Part shown: positions 18,316 through 30,623 of the stretch, piece after piece
Layout of the letters: the number at the start of each line of letters is the position of its first letter
How positions within the stretch are numbered: position 1 is the first letter of the stretch
NCBI RefSeq assembly: GCF_000379685.1
Contig: NZ_KB903250.1
Span: 124,624 to 188,623 of the forward strand
From: Catelliglobosispora koreensis DSM 44566
Lineage (GTDB): Bacteria; Actinomycetota; Actinomycetes; Mycobacteriales; Micromonosporaceae
DNA: 64,000 nucleotides
Direction: 5' to 3'
Notes under the pieces: generated by a model
The model's database searches: none
Told to the model about the DNA's origin: nothing
The model's input: only the letters and a program-made list of their open reading frames with translations
Program-made: the position numbers and the translations under genes

Positions 18316-19281
18316 CTAACGCGTCGGCTTTAGCAGGCCAATCCTGAGGAAAAGCAGCGGCGCTCCGAGCTGAACCCACAGCGTCAGCAGGGCGTAGCGC
18401 ACGTAACGCAAGATGCTGGGGATCAGCGTTTCGCCTTCCGGGAACACCTGCTTCAAGCCGTAGTAGATGATGCCGATGCCAATGCCGCCGACGAGCCAGC
18501 GCACTACCTTCATCCAAAGTGGGCCGGCGATGTCGAACCAGCCGAGCCGCCACATCACCGAGCCGCCGGCGAGCAGACCGAACAGTGAGCCAGAAATGCC
18601 CACGAGCGAGTCAATGCTGTCTGGCTTGACCTCGCTGAGGTGCGCCCACGCCTGCGGTGCGGTCCAGCCGGAGTACACCATCTCCAGAAACACCGTGATA
18701 CCAAGCATTCCGGCACTGATCACGGCCGCGAGCAAGAGCTGCGAGCTCAAGCGCTGACGCTGCCACCACGCGGTCAGCCTGTCTTCGAACCGCAGGAACA
18801 GCAAGAGGAACACGAGCCCGATGAGCAGACCGGCCACGACGTCGGAGATGAAGTGCACGCCGAGGTAAAGCCGGGAGAACGACACCAAAATCGCGAAGAT
18901 CCCGGCCGCCCACCACGCGGCTTTGCTGCGCAGGCCCGACACCAAGACGCCCCACACGCCGACGGAAACCTGCGCGTGTCCAGAGGGCATGCCGAAACTT
19001 GCTTCCGTGGAAAGGACTTTGACCTCAGAGCCGATCCAATATGGACGAGGCGCGTGCACCACCAGTTTCGCGATCGCGTTGATGCCCCCGCTCAGCATGA
19101 GCGCGATGCCGACGCGGACGCCAAGCCGGGGGTTCACACACCAGTAAAGGATCGGCAGCAATAGGAGGAAGAACTCTTCCCGCGCGAAGAACGACAAGAA
19201 CTCCATCACCGGCTCAAGCCACGCCGGCAACCGCTGAATGAGGACAATCAGCTCGATTTCCGCCAGCCACAGGGGTGTCAT
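18316..19281 (-). CDS. PAP2-family phosphatase
   Basis: A 321-residue polytopic membrane phosphatase. The three PAP2 motifs are all present: KLVVHAPRP (K-x6-RP), PSGH in FGMPSGHAQ, and SRLYLGVHFISD (SR-x5-H-x3-D). They place the active site on the outer membrane face, where such enzymes dephosphorylate undecaprenyl pyrophosphate, phosphatidic acid or similar lipids. Additional C-terminal helices follow the catalytic core (about 180-320), making it longer than minimal PAP2 proteins. The start ATG has only a weak ribosome site. No operon partner other than a possible 34-residue peptide downstream. Substrate cannot be deduced. Confidence 0.88.
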   Translation of the reverse strand: MTPLWLAEIELIVLIQRLPAWLEPVMEFLSFFAREEFFLLLLPILYWCVNPRLGVRVGIALMLSGGINAIAKLVVHAPRPYWIGSEVKVLSTEASFGMPSGHAQVSVGVWGVLVSGLRSKAAWWAAGIFAILVSFSRLYLGVHFISDVVAGLLIGLVFLLLFLRFEDRLTAWWQRQRLSSQLLLAAVISAGMLGITVFLEMVYSGWTAPQAWAHLSEVKPDSIDSLVGISGSLFGLLAGGSVMWRLGWFDIAGPLWMKVVRWLVGGIGIGIIYYGLKQVFPEGETLIPSILRYVRYALLTLWVQLGAPLLFLRIGLLKPTR

Positions 19282-19311
19282 GGCTGACAGCTAATCAGAA
19301 GCAGGCTCACG

Positions 19312-19674
19312 TTAGAAGAGGGCGGCCCCCAAGGCGATTCCGGCCGGAACGATCTGCAGCGCTGCCCCACGCCACAACCTCGGTTGCGAGATGAGCAGCA
19401 CCAAACCCGCGCCCACGATGCAGGCACAGCTGAACAGGGCGATGGCTTTGCCCGTGGCGCCGCCCGCGATCACGCCGCCAATCGCTCCTAAAGCGAGGAA
19501 CAGGTTGTAGAAGCCCTGATTGAAGGCGAACGTCTTCACCTCGGGCGTGACCGGGGCGTTGCCCACGAAGCCGCGCGACACCTTGGGATTGCTGAACAGG
19601 AGACTCTCCATGGCGAAGATGCCGAGGTGAATCACGCCAGCGAGCACGGCGAAGATCTGCGTCACGGTATTCAT
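19312..19674 (-). CDS. DUF1304 small membrane protein
   Basis: A 120-residue protein with four predicted helices, matching the DUF1304 family in length and in landmarks such as HLGIFAMESLLF (residues 16-27) and AFNQGFYNLFLALG (residues 50-63). The biochemical role of the family is unknown. It ends 30 bases before the PAP2 gene begins on the same strand, so the two may be cotranscribed. It is divergent from the dioxygenase gene, with a 65-base gap containing no clear promoter motif. Confidence 0.82.
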   Translation of the reverse strand: MNTVTQIFAVLAGVIHLGIFAMESLLFSNPKVSRGFVGNAPVTPEVKTFAFNQGFYNLFLALGAIGGVIAGGATGKAIALFSCACIVGAGLVLLISQPRLWRGAALQIVPAGIALGAALF

Positions 19675-19739
19675 GGCATCAGTATGAGGTCACAGGCGCC
19701 TGACAGGGCATTCATAGACTCCGGGTCCATGCTGAATCC

Positions 19740-23678
<3,939 letters not shown>

Positions 23679-23683
23679 ACCGC

Positions 23684-24577
23684 ATGATCGAACACCGGGT
23701 TCAGTTTGACGCGGACGTGACGTTCTCCAACGGCGGAGGGCTACAAGTTCAGGAGTTTCGCCTGGACATTCCCGGCGAGGACATCAGCGAAGCTGATCTG
23801 GCCGCCCTGTTCGTCCGCCACCTCGGTCTGCTCATGGTCGGCGCGGTCACGTTCCGCAACGTCGAAATCCTCGCCGAGGCGCACAAAGGCTCCCGCGGCG
23901 GACCGTCCGAAACGTCCTCGGGAAACGGCAAGCGTCTCGTGGAATTGAGTCATGTCATCGAAGAGGGCATGACTACGTTCCCTGGGCTGCCCGGCCCGGT
24001 GCTGTCCGCTCACCTGAGCCGCGAAGCGTCCCGTGAACGTTACGCCCCCGGCACGGAGTTTGAGATCGGCAGCATCACCATGGTCGGCAACACGGGCACC
24101 TACCTGGACAGCCCTTACCACCGCTGGGCTGACGGCGCCGACCTGTCCGCCCTCCCGCTGTCATCGCTAGCCGATCTGCCCGCGATTGTCGTTCGGGCAC
24201 AGAGCTTTTCGCCACTTTCATTCGCCCCCTTTGACGTGGCGGGCAAGGCCGTTTTGCTGCACACAGGCTGGGACAAGCACTGGCGCACACCGTCCTACGC
24301 CGTTGACGCCCCTTATCTGCCTGGCGACGCGGCCCAATACCTCGCCGATCACGGTGCCGCGCTCGTGGGCATCGACAGCGTGAACATCGACAACATGACT
24401 CCCGACGGCCAACGGCCCGCCCACTCGATCCTGCTGCGGGCGGGCATCCCGATCCTGGAACACCTCACGGGCCTAGACCAGCTCCCGGTCACCGGCGCAC
24501 GCCTGCACGCCGCTCCCCCGCTCGTGCGCCACTTCACGACCTTCCCGGTGCGCGCCTACGCCGTCATCGACGCCTAA
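23684..24577 (+). CDS. Cyclase-family (KynB-like) hydrolase with N-terminal accessory domain
   Basis: A 297-residue protein of two parts. Residues 1-80 form a small alpha/beta segment beginning MIEHRVQFDADVTFSNGGG and ending near FRNVEILAEAHK. I recall this as a separate short protein next to cyclase genes in other actinobacteria. Residues about 90-297 are a cyclase-family (PF04199, kynurenine formamidase-like) metal hydrolase: VELSHVIEEGMTTFPGLPG, GNTGTYLDSPYHRWADGADL (the metal-binding HxxxGTHxDxPxH-like region, here GTYLDSPYH) and GIDSVNIDN. The start at 23684 is five bases after the FHA gene. Substrate unknown; amide or lactone hydrolysis is typical. Confidence 0.8.
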   Translation: MIEHRVQFDADVTFSNGGGLQVQEFRLDIPGEDISEADLAALFVRHLGLLMVGAVTFRNVEILAEAHKGSRGGPSETSSGNGKRLVELSHVIEEGMTTFPGLPGPVLSAHLSREASRERYAPGTEFEIGSITMVGNTGTYLDSPYHRWADGADLSALPLSSLADLPAIVVRAQSFSPLSFAPFDVAGKAVLLHTGWDKHWRTPSYAVDAPYLPGDAAQYLADHGAALVGIDSVNIDNMTPDGQRPAHSILLRAGIPILEHLTGLDQLPVTGARLHAAPPLVRHFTTFPVRAYAVIDA

Positions 24578-24627
24578 CGCTCCACAGGCGTAGGCTGCTT
24601 CATAGAGCTTGAAGCGGGTGATGCGCT

Positions 24628-25191
24628 ATGCACATTCCGCACAAGGGAATGTGGATCGCGGCGTTCCTGGCCGTCGCTGCCGGGTGTGCAGTGGGTGATG
24701 TCGGCGCTCCGTCAAAACCTGTGCCGTCCTCCGTCCCCACCAGTAACAGCCCCTCCCCAACGCCCACGCCCGTGTTGCTCGCGCCGGTAATGCGGCACAC
24801 GATCGAATCTTCCACGGCAGAGATACCGTTCCGGCAAGAAACCCGCCAGGACAGCTCCGTCGATGAGGGTACGAAATACGTGGCGCGCGAAGGAATCCCC
24901 GGTTCGCGCACACGTGTCTATGAGGTCGTGACGCGCGATGGAACCCTCATCGAAAGGCGGCTCGTCGCGGAATTCGCCACCGAACCAACGGCAGAGGTCA
25001 CCGTCATCGGCACCCGGCAGTCGCGCCCCACCTGCGATCCGAACTACAGCGGCTGTGTTCCCATCGCGAGTGACGTTGATTGCCAAGGCGGGCGGGGCAA
25101 CGGGCCAGCTTACGTCCGTGGTCCCGTCAGAGTCGTCGGCTCGGATATCTACGGCCTAGACGGCGACAATGACGGGATCGGATGCGAGTAG
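24628..25191 (+). CDS. Lipoprotein with G5 and excalibur domains
   Basis: A 187-residue exported lipoprotein. A signal peptide ends in the lipobox VAAGC (Cys at about residue 20), followed by a Pro/Ser/Thr-rich spacer. A G5 domain (about 55-130) shows the IPF...VDEGT...EGIPGSRTRVYEV pattern with regularly spaced glycines; G5 domains bind GlcNAc-containing polymers. The C-terminus (about 145-187) is an excalibur calcium-binding motif: DVDCQGGRGNGPAY followed by GLDGDNDGIGCE. Both domains point to a cell-wall-associated role. It is convergent with the GMC oxidoreductase, whose stop lies six bases away. It has no operon partner. Confidence 0.85.
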   Translation: MHIPHKGMWIAAFLAVAAGCAVGDVGAPSKPVPSSVPTSNSPSPTPTPVLLAPVMRHTIESSTAEIPFRQETRQDSSVDEGTKYVAREGIPGSRTRVYEVVTRDGTLIERRLVAEFATEPTAEVTVIGTRQSRPTCDPNYSGCVPIASDVDCQGGRGNGPAYVRGPVRVVGSDIYGLDGDNDGIGCE

Positions 25192-25196
25192 AAGCG

Positions 25197-26807
25197 CTAC
25201 TTCTTACCGAGGATGAGGTCGGCGGCTTTTTCGCCGATCATGATGGAGGGCGCGTTGGTGTTGCCGCCGGTGACGGAAGGCATGATGGAGGCGTCGGCGA
25301 CGCGGAGTCCTTCTACGCCAAGCACTTTCAGCTGCGGGTCGACCACGGCGCGCTCGTCGGTGCCCATCCGGCACGTGCCCACGGGGTGGTAAACGGTGTG
25401 GATGAAGTTGGGCAGAGCCTTGCGCAGGCCCGCATCGCTGAAGGTTTCCTTGCCCGGGCCGATCTCGCCTTGGTTGTCTCCAGTGCCGGCCATGATTTCG
25501 CGGACCATCGCGGCGCCCTCGATGAGCACCTCGGTGTCCTTGGCTTCCTTCAGATAGCACGGGTCAAATAAGGGCGTCGCGGTCGGGTCGCCGGAGCGGA
25601 GCCGAATGGTGCCACGGCTTTCCGGATAGATCAGCGTCGGGAAGACGGATAGCCCCGGCTTGGAAATCGGCGGGGTGACGCGTTTGTTGGAGTCGTCTTG
25701 GTTGGGCACCGGGTAAACCCAGTAGAGACTCATCAGCTGCAAGTTGGGGATGGCATCCGCGTGCGATGTGCGCACGAAACCGGTGGTCTCAAAGGACGAG
25801 CTGCCCGCCCACGTGCTGCCGTCTTTGCGGCGCCGTTCACGGGCGAGCCCGCGCATGAAATAGATCGGCTTTGGACGGTGCAGCGCGGAGTCCATGCGAA
25901 ACGACATCGGCAGGAAGAGGTGATCATGCAGGTTGTCGCCCACGGGCAGATCCGACACGACGTTGATGCCGTGGCTCTTGAGGTGATCGGCGTGCCCGAT
26001 CCCGGACAGCATAAGGATTTGCGGTGAGCCGATCACGCCGCTGGACAGGATGACCTCACGGCTGGCCTTGATGACATCGCCGGTCAGGGTCTGCACACCA
26101 ACGGCGCGGGAACCTTCGATGACGACCTTGGCGACCTGCGTGTTGAGTACCACGGCGAGGTTTGGCAGTGGATTGGTGTGGACGTAGCCCTGGGCGCACG
26201 AGTAGCGCAACCCCCGGGCCGCGCTCTGCTGAATGGGCCCGATGCCTTCTTGGTCAACGCCGTTGTAGTCGTCGTTGAGCGTGATGCCCGCCTTCTTGGA
26301 GCAAGCCTCCAAAAAGGACTCGCTGGCCGGAGTCAGGTCTCGCTTGACGGTGACTTTGATTGGCCCGCCCGCACCACGCACGTCGCTGGCCCCGCCGTCG
26401 AAGTCTTCGAGCCGCTTGAAGTAGGGCAGGACGCCTTCGTAGTCCCAGCCGGTGCAACCCTCGGCCGCCCAGTCATCGAAGTTCTTCCGGTTGCCGCGCA
26501 CGAAGATCATGCCGTTCACTGAGCTAGAACCGCCGAGCACCCGGCCGCGGAACTGCGGGATCTCGCGATCCAGGGCGTTTGGCTGCGGAACCGACTTGTA
26601 GCCCCAGTCGAACAGCTTCTTCAGCTGTGGCGTCGAGTGCATGATGTTGATGGAGCCAGGGGTCTGGAAAAGCATCTTCGCCAAGCCCTTGTCATCGGGA
26701 CGGCCCGCTTCAAGCAGGATCACGCTGGCGCCACTTTCCGCCAAACGTCTCGCCACAGCACATCCGGCGCTTCCTGCGCCAACGACCACATAGTCGGCCT
26801 GCGTCAT
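25197..26807 (-). CDS. GMC-family FAD oxidoreductase (choline/alcohol dehydrogenase-like)
   Basis: A 536-residue flavoprotein. The ADP-binding motif VVVGAGSAGCAVARRLAE starts at residue 6, GMC signature 1 is GRVLGGSSSVNGMIFVRG (near 88-105), signature 2 is SSGVIGSPQILMLSGIG (near 255-271), and the catalytic His/Asn region is YHPVGTCRMG and TGGNTNAPSIMIGEKAAD. These enzymes oxidise primary alcohols such as choline, glucose or polyethylene glycol. No betaine aldehyde dehydrogenase or transporter is adjacent, so the substrate is open. A TATAGT box seven bases before the ATG suggests a leaderless message. Confidence 0.9.
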   Translation of the reverse strand: MTQADYVVVGAGSAGCAVARRLAESGASVILLEAGRPDDKGLAKMLFQTPGSINIMHSTPQLKKLFDWGYKSVPQPNALDREIPQFRGRVLGGSSSVNGMIFVRGNRKNFDDWAAEGCTGWDYEGVLPYFKRLEDFDGGASDVRGAGGPIKVTVKRDLTPASESFLEACSKKAGITLNDDYNGVDQEGIGPIQQSAARGLRYSCAQGYVHTNPLPNLAVVLNTQVAKVVIEGSRAVGVQTLTGDVIKASREVILSSGVIGSPQILMLSGIGHADHLKSHGINVVSDLPVGDNLHDHLFLPMSFRMDSALHRPKPIYFMRGLARERRRKDGSTWAGSSSFETTGFVRTSHADAIPNLQLMSLYWVYPVPNQDDSNKRVTPPISKPGLSVFPTLIYPESRGTIRLRSGDPTATPLFDPCYLKEAKDTEVLIEGAAMVREIMAGTGDNQGEIGPGKETFSDAGLRKALPNFIHTVYHPVGTCRMGTDERAVVDPQLKVLGVEGLRVADASIMPSVTGGNTNAPSIMIGEKAADLILGKK

Positions 26808-26814
26808 GCGCGAA

Positions 26815-26841
26815 ACTATAACGTGTTCTAACTTCTGCCAA
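26815..26841 (-). promoter_or_regulatory. Putative leaderless promoter of the GMC gene
   Basis: On the minus strand TTGGCA (26841-26836) and TATAGT (26820-26815) are 15 bases apart, and only seven bases separate TATAGT from the ATG. A transcript would therefore begin at or next to the start codon, as is common in actinobacteria. Confidence 0.4.
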
Positions 26842-26919
26842 CAGACCCTAACAAGTGCAATCAGCGCCCTGGCAAAAACGTGGATATGGTGTCGACCTGC
26901 AATTTTCTAGGGAGCACCG

Positions 26920-28413
26920 ATGCCAGAGTCCGCCTTCGCCGATCTTTACCACGTCTCCTATCCAAGGTTGTCCGCACAGATCTCCTCGTACCTCGGAGAT
27001 CCAGCGGAGGCGGAGGACGTGGTGCAAGAGGCCTATCTGCGGACGTGGCGTCAATGGGACAAAATCGCGCGATATGACGATCCGCTGGCCTATCTGCGGC
27101 GCATCGCCTGGAATCTGGCCACGAGCAGATGGCGCCGGCTGTCCGTCGCCGCGCGCTACCTCGGCCGCGTGCCCGGGCCCCAAGCCACCGTCGAGCCGCA
27201 GCCCGATCACGTCGCCGTCGTCACCGCATTACGCCAGCTGCCTGACAAGCAGCGCCGGGCGATCGTGTTGCACTACATAGCTGACATGCCTGTCGACGAG
27301 ATCGCCACCGAACTCGGCGCTCCCCGCGGCACGGTCTTGTCCTGGCTCCATCGCGGCCGTGAGCAACTGTCCACTTTGCTCAATGAGTCGGACACCTGGC
27401 CGCCGGCGCCACCGATCGACGGAATGCGTAAACGGCTCGTCAAGCGCCGCAGAACAAAGGCACTCGCCCTCATCGTCGGGCTGCTCGCGACCGCCACCGC
27501 GGCCGCATCGTTTCTGCCCGCGATGCTCGTGCCGCCGCCGGTCGTCGACCACCTAACGGAAGTTGACTGGACGCGCGCGGCACTGGATCTGCCGGGTAAC
27601 GGTGGGTCCTGTCCGGCTGGGAAACAGTCTGTGGAACCAGAGCGTGGCGAGATGGGGCTCATCCCGGGACCTCGCGACGGCAAGACGGAACCGCTTTACC
27701 TGCAACGGTCCGAGGTGCGCTTCGGGGACCTGACCGGCGACGGTCAGCCGGAGGCCGTGCTCCAGGTCTGGTGCTCGGTGTCGGGAGATCAGCCAGACAC
27801 GGAGAGCCGCTTTGGCGGTGTGCTGCTCGTGGTGCAGCTCCAGCCGGACCGTTCGCTCAAGGGCCTGGCCTACGTCGGGCCGCCCGGTGCGCTCTACCGG
27901 TCGTACGCGATCATCGATGGGAAGATCGTGGCGCAGGTGCAGTACGAGTCCGAGCACACGCGGACCATCGACGCACCGGCGCACGTGCGGACGTACCAGT
28001 GGAATGGTTCGATCTTTGCCCAAACCTCCGGCAGGACCACGCCGTTGGTGCTCCTTCCAGCCAAAGTTGGTACTGGGTCAGCCGTCCACCTAGCGGCAAC
28101 CAGCGACTGCCCGGCCCGGACGGTCCGCTTCAGCGTTGAAGACGGCCCGCAGCCCGGCTGGACCCACTGGGCCGACCTCGACGGCGACGGCAATCACGAA
28201 GGCATCACCCAAATCGCTTGCAACGGAAGCGAATCCGTCTTCCTGCTGACCCAAGGCCCGGACGCGTTCGAGACGAAAGTGCTCTATGCCAGCCCTGGCA
28301 CCACCGAGATCCTCCCCGAGTCGCAAAACGTCAGCGGAAACGTGCTCACGCTGCGAGTGCGCGACCGGTCCAGCGGCGCCGAAGAGACGGTGACGATGCC
28401 TGTCCACCCGTGA
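26920..28413 (+). CDS. ECF sigma factor fused to a membrane span and extracytoplasmic domain
   Basis: A 497-residue membrane-tethered sigma factor. Residues 1-75 are sigma region 2 (DPAEAEDVVQEAYLRTWRQW) and about 95-155 region 4 (RQLPDKQRRAIVLHYIADMPVDEIATELG, then GTVLSWLHRGREQL), resembling the SigE-like ECF group. A basic stretch KRLVKRRRTK precedes one hydrophobic helix (181-203). The remaining 290 residues would lie outside and include Asp-rich loops (DLTGDGQPE, DLDGDGNHE) like FG-GAP/VCBS repeats. No anti-sigma factor gene is adjacent, so the fused part may provide the control. GGGAG lies six bases before the ATG. The LacI-type regulator follows ten bases downstream. Confidence 0.85.
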   Translation: MPESAFADLYHVSYPRLSAQISSYLGDPAEAEDVVQEAYLRTWRQWDKIARYDDPLAYLRRIAWNLATSRWRRLSVAARYLGRVPGPQATVEPQPDHVAVVTALRQLPDKQRRAIVLHYIADMPVDEIATELGAPRGTVLSWLHRGREQLSTLLNESDTWPPAPPIDGMRKRLVKRRRTKALALIVGLLATATAAASFLPAMLVPPPVVDHLTEVDWTRAALDLPGNGGSCPAGKQSVEPERGEMGLIPGPRDGKTEPLYLQRSEVRFGDLTGDGQPEAVLQVWCSVSGDQPDTESRFGGVLLVVQLQPDRSLKGLAYVGPPGALYRSYAIIDGKIVAQVQYESEHTRTIDAPAHVRTYQWNGSIFAQTSGRTTPLVLLPAKVGTGSAVHLAATSDCPARTVRFSVEDGPQPGWTHWADLDGDGNHEGITQIACNGSESVFLLTQGPDAFETKVLYASPGTTEILPESQNVSGNVLTLRVRDRSSGAEETVTMPVHP

Positions 28414-28423
28414 ATGTGGAATC

Positions 28424-29446
28424 ATGGTCGCGATGGCCACCATCTATGACGTCGCCGAGCGCGCGGGAGTGTCGCCCGCGACGGTGTCCCGCGTCCTCAA
28501 CGGACGGTCCACAGTGGACGGTGAACTCGTCGCGCGAGTGCAGAAAGCCGTTCAGGAACTGGAATACCGGCCTAACGCGGTCGCCCGCAATCTGCGGCGT
28601 AGTCGCACGACGTTGTGGGCGGTCATCATTTCCGATGTGGGCAACCCGTTCTTCACCTCGCTCGTGCGCGGTGTGGAAGATGTCGCCCAGCGCGCCGGCT
28701 ATTCGGTCGTGCTGTGCAACACCGACGAAGACATCGCGAAAGAGGGGCGTTATGTCAGCGCTGCTCTGGAGGAGCAGATGGCGGGCGTCATCATCTCCGT
28801 CGCGGGACGGTCAGCCAACGTCACCAGGCTGATCGAAGCCGGAACGCCGGTCGTCGCCATCGACCGCGAGATCGCCGGTGTCCAGGTCGACACCGTGTTG
28901 GTGGATAACGCGCACGGAGCCGAGCTCGCGACCACGCACCTGCTCGACAGCGGCTACCAACGTGTCGCGTGCATCACCGGACCGCGCAAGGTTTCCACTG
29001 CGGCACAACGTCTTAAGGGCTATCAGCGTGCCTTGCGTGCGCGCGGCATCGCGGCACGCGACGCCCTCGTGCGCTACTCCGACTACCGCGAAGAAGGCGG
29101 GTACGAGGCGATGGCCTCCCTGCTCGGCGAGGCTGACCCGCCAGACGCTGTATTCGTGGCCAACAACCTGATGACCGTCGGAGCGGTGGAGTGCCTGGTC
29201 GACCGGGGCATCGCCATCCCCGCCGAGACCGGTGTGGTCGGCTTCGACGACATCCCCTGGGCCCACTTGGTGCGCCCGTCGCTGACGACCGTCGCCCAGC
29301 CCACCTACGAACTAGGACGGACCGCCGCGATGCTGCTCGCCGAGCGGTTGGCCGAACCCACCCGCGCTCCGTCCACCGTGACCCTCCACACGCAACTCAA
29401 GGTGCGCGAGAGCTCAACGCGATCAGCAGAGCGGCCCCGTCAATAA
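28424..29446 (+). CDS. LacI-family transcriptional regulator
   Basis: A 340-residue regulator. The N-terminal HTH reads ATIYDVAERAGVSPATVSRVLNG with the hinge helix YRPNAVARNLRR, and the rest is a periplasmic-binding-protein-like sensor domain (ISDVGNPFFTSLVRGVEDVA, GVVGFDDIPWAHLVRPSLTTVAQP). Start is ATG at 28424 or, equally plausible by family alignment, ATG at 28433. It follows the sigma factor gene by ten bases and may be cotranscribed. Its ligand is probably a sugar. The palindrome GAAAGCGCTTTC at the beta-galactosidase gene is the right type of operator, but a direct link is only a suggestion. The last 50 bases overlap the convergent MerR gene. Confidence 0.9.
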   Translation: MVAMATIYDVAERAGVSPATVSRVLNGRSTVDGELVARVQKAVQELEYRPNAVARNLRRSRTTLWAVIISDVGNPFFTSLVRGVEDVAQRAGYSVVLCNTDEDIAKEGRYVSAALEEQMAGVIISVAGRSANVTRLIEAGTPVVAIDREIAGVQVDTVLVDNAHGAELATTHLLDSGYQRVACITGPRKVSTAAQRLKGYQRALRARGIAARDALVRYSDYREEGGYEAMASLLGEADPPDAVFVANNLMTVGAVECLVDRGIAIPAETGVVGFDDIPWAHLVRPSLTTVAQPTYELGRTAAMLLAERLAEPTRAPSTVTLHTQLKVRESSTRSAERPRQ

Positions 29447-30092
29447 GGTGCCGTGAGCGGGAGTTAAGGCTCGCTTCCCGTGCGGCGAGGGCGCTGCTGA
29501 CCTCAGCCCACCTGCCCGCCTGACGTAGTTGCGGCATCAGAGCCTGAAGCTGTGGGATGCGGTATCCCGCTAGCCGTAGCTGATGGACGATCCGAACGTC
29601 GCGCACTTCACTGGGCGAATAAGTGCGCTGGCCCATGATCCTAGTTGCGCTGATGAGCCCTTCGCTTTCCCAGTGGCGCAACGTCGATGGCCGAAGTCCA
29701 AGCGCACCAGCGAGTTCAGTGATGTTCATCGCGTCGGACGGGCGCGGATCGCGCACGGGTTCGAGCGCGATCGCCGCTGCCGCTTGCCGTGCCAGCCGCA
29801 GCTCTTGACGTTCCGTATGCAGCCGGGCATGCGCTTCGTCGATCAATTCCGGCCACGCGGAGTCGGCGGACCGCATGATTGCCTTGGCCTGCACAGGACC
29901 GACGGCCGCGGCAAGCGCACGGTAAGCCAGAGCGGCCTGGACGTGCTGGGCTGTGTAAGACCGGTAGCCTGCCGCCGAGCGGACCGAGGAAGGCAGCACG
30001 CCGTCGTGCTCTAGGTTGCGGATCTGTTGCACCGAGTAGCCAGCTTGCCTCGCCACATCGACGGTCCGCAGGCCCGGCTTTCGACTTTTCAC
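29397..30092 (-). CDS. Double-MerR transcriptional regulator
   Basis: A 231-residue protein with two MerR-type winged-helix domains. The first is at residues about 8-75 (TVDVARQAGYSVQQIRNLEHDGVLPSS...GYRSYTAQHVQAALAYRAL), and the second at about 122-190 (NITELAGALGLRPSTLRHWESEGLISATR...RTYSPSEVRDVRIVHQLRLAGY). A helical linker (about 80-118) joins them. Ordinary MerR proteins have one such domain and dimerise through a helix, so this may bind DNA as an internal pseudo-dimer. The start is GTG with GGGGA five bases upstream. It is divergent from the DUF6194 gene, the likely target. No effector domain or cysteine metal site is visible. Confidence 0.85.
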   Translation of the reverse strand: MKSRKPGLRTVDVARQAGYSVQQIRNLEHDGVLPSSVRSAAGYRSYTAQHVQAALAYRALAAAVGPVQAKAIMRSADSAWPELIDEAHARLHTERQELRLARQAAAAIALEPVRDPRPSDAMNITELAGALGLRPSTLRHWESEGLISATRIMGQRTYSPSEVRDVRIVHQLRLAGYRIPQLQALMPQLRQAGRWAEVSSALAAREASLNSRSRHLIDGAALLIALSSRAP

Positions 30093-30103
30093 GCTAATCC
30101 CCG

Positions 30104-30131
30104 TTGTACCTCGTCTAAAAGTCTCTATATG
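30104..30131 (+). promoter_or_regulatory. Putative promoter of the DUF6194 gene
   Basis: TTGTAC (30104-30109) and TATATG (30126-30131) are 16 bases apart in the 63-base gap between the divergent MerR and DUF6194 genes. Overlapping dyads for MerR binding were not obvious. Confidence 0.35.
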
Positions 30132-30155
30132 CAGTTCAATGTGATGCTAGAACCT

Positions 30156-30623
30156 ATGAAGATCCAAGACATCACCGATTACCTCAGCGCCATGGACGGG
30201 ATCCTCGTGCTCAAGCCTCAGCCGGGCGATGGGACCCCCGAGATCGCCTGGGGCGACCTGTTCTTCTATTACGCTCCCGACGGCGTGGTCCCGAAGTCGC
30301 AGCCGTTCGCCACCATCGTGACGAAGAACTACCCAGACGACGACACCTCACGACTCGACCGGCCGGATGCCTTCCGTGTCAACATCGCCGCCGGGTCGGC
30401 ACTGTTCCAAACCTGGACCGCGGATTCGTTGTCCGGCGGCGACTCCGATGACGTCGTCATCGCGCATCCGGTCTACAGCAGCCAAAAGTGGCTCGCTGTG
30501 GTCAACCCTGGCCCCAGGACCTCCAAAACGGTTGAAGAGCTTCTCGTCGCCGCTTATCAACTCGCCCGTGAACGGTTCCACCGGCAGTTACGATCACGGC
30601 ATGGAGGTCGGGGCGTGGGCTGA
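30156..30623 (+). CDS. DUF6194-family protein
   Basis: A 155-residue cytoplasmic protein without signal peptide or membrane span. The N-terminus MKIQDITDYLSAMDGILVLKPQPGDGTPEIAWGD and the later FATIVTKNYPDDDTS...RLDRP and HPVYSSQKWLAVVNPG patterns match the DUF6194 group, whose function is unknown. The ATG at 30156 is chosen from the family N-terminus; ATGs at 30129 and 30144 are in frame. It is divergent from the double-MerR regulator, and its 3' end overlaps the next membrane-protein gene by 23 bases. Confidence 0.75.
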   Translation: MKIQDITDYLSAMDGILVLKPQPGDGTPEIAWGDLFFYYAPDGVVPKSQPFATIVTKNYPDDDTSRLDRPDAFRVNIAAGSALFQTWTADSLSGGDSDDVVIAHPVYSSQKWLAVVNPGPRTSKTVEELLVAAYQLARERFHRQLRSRHGGRGVG

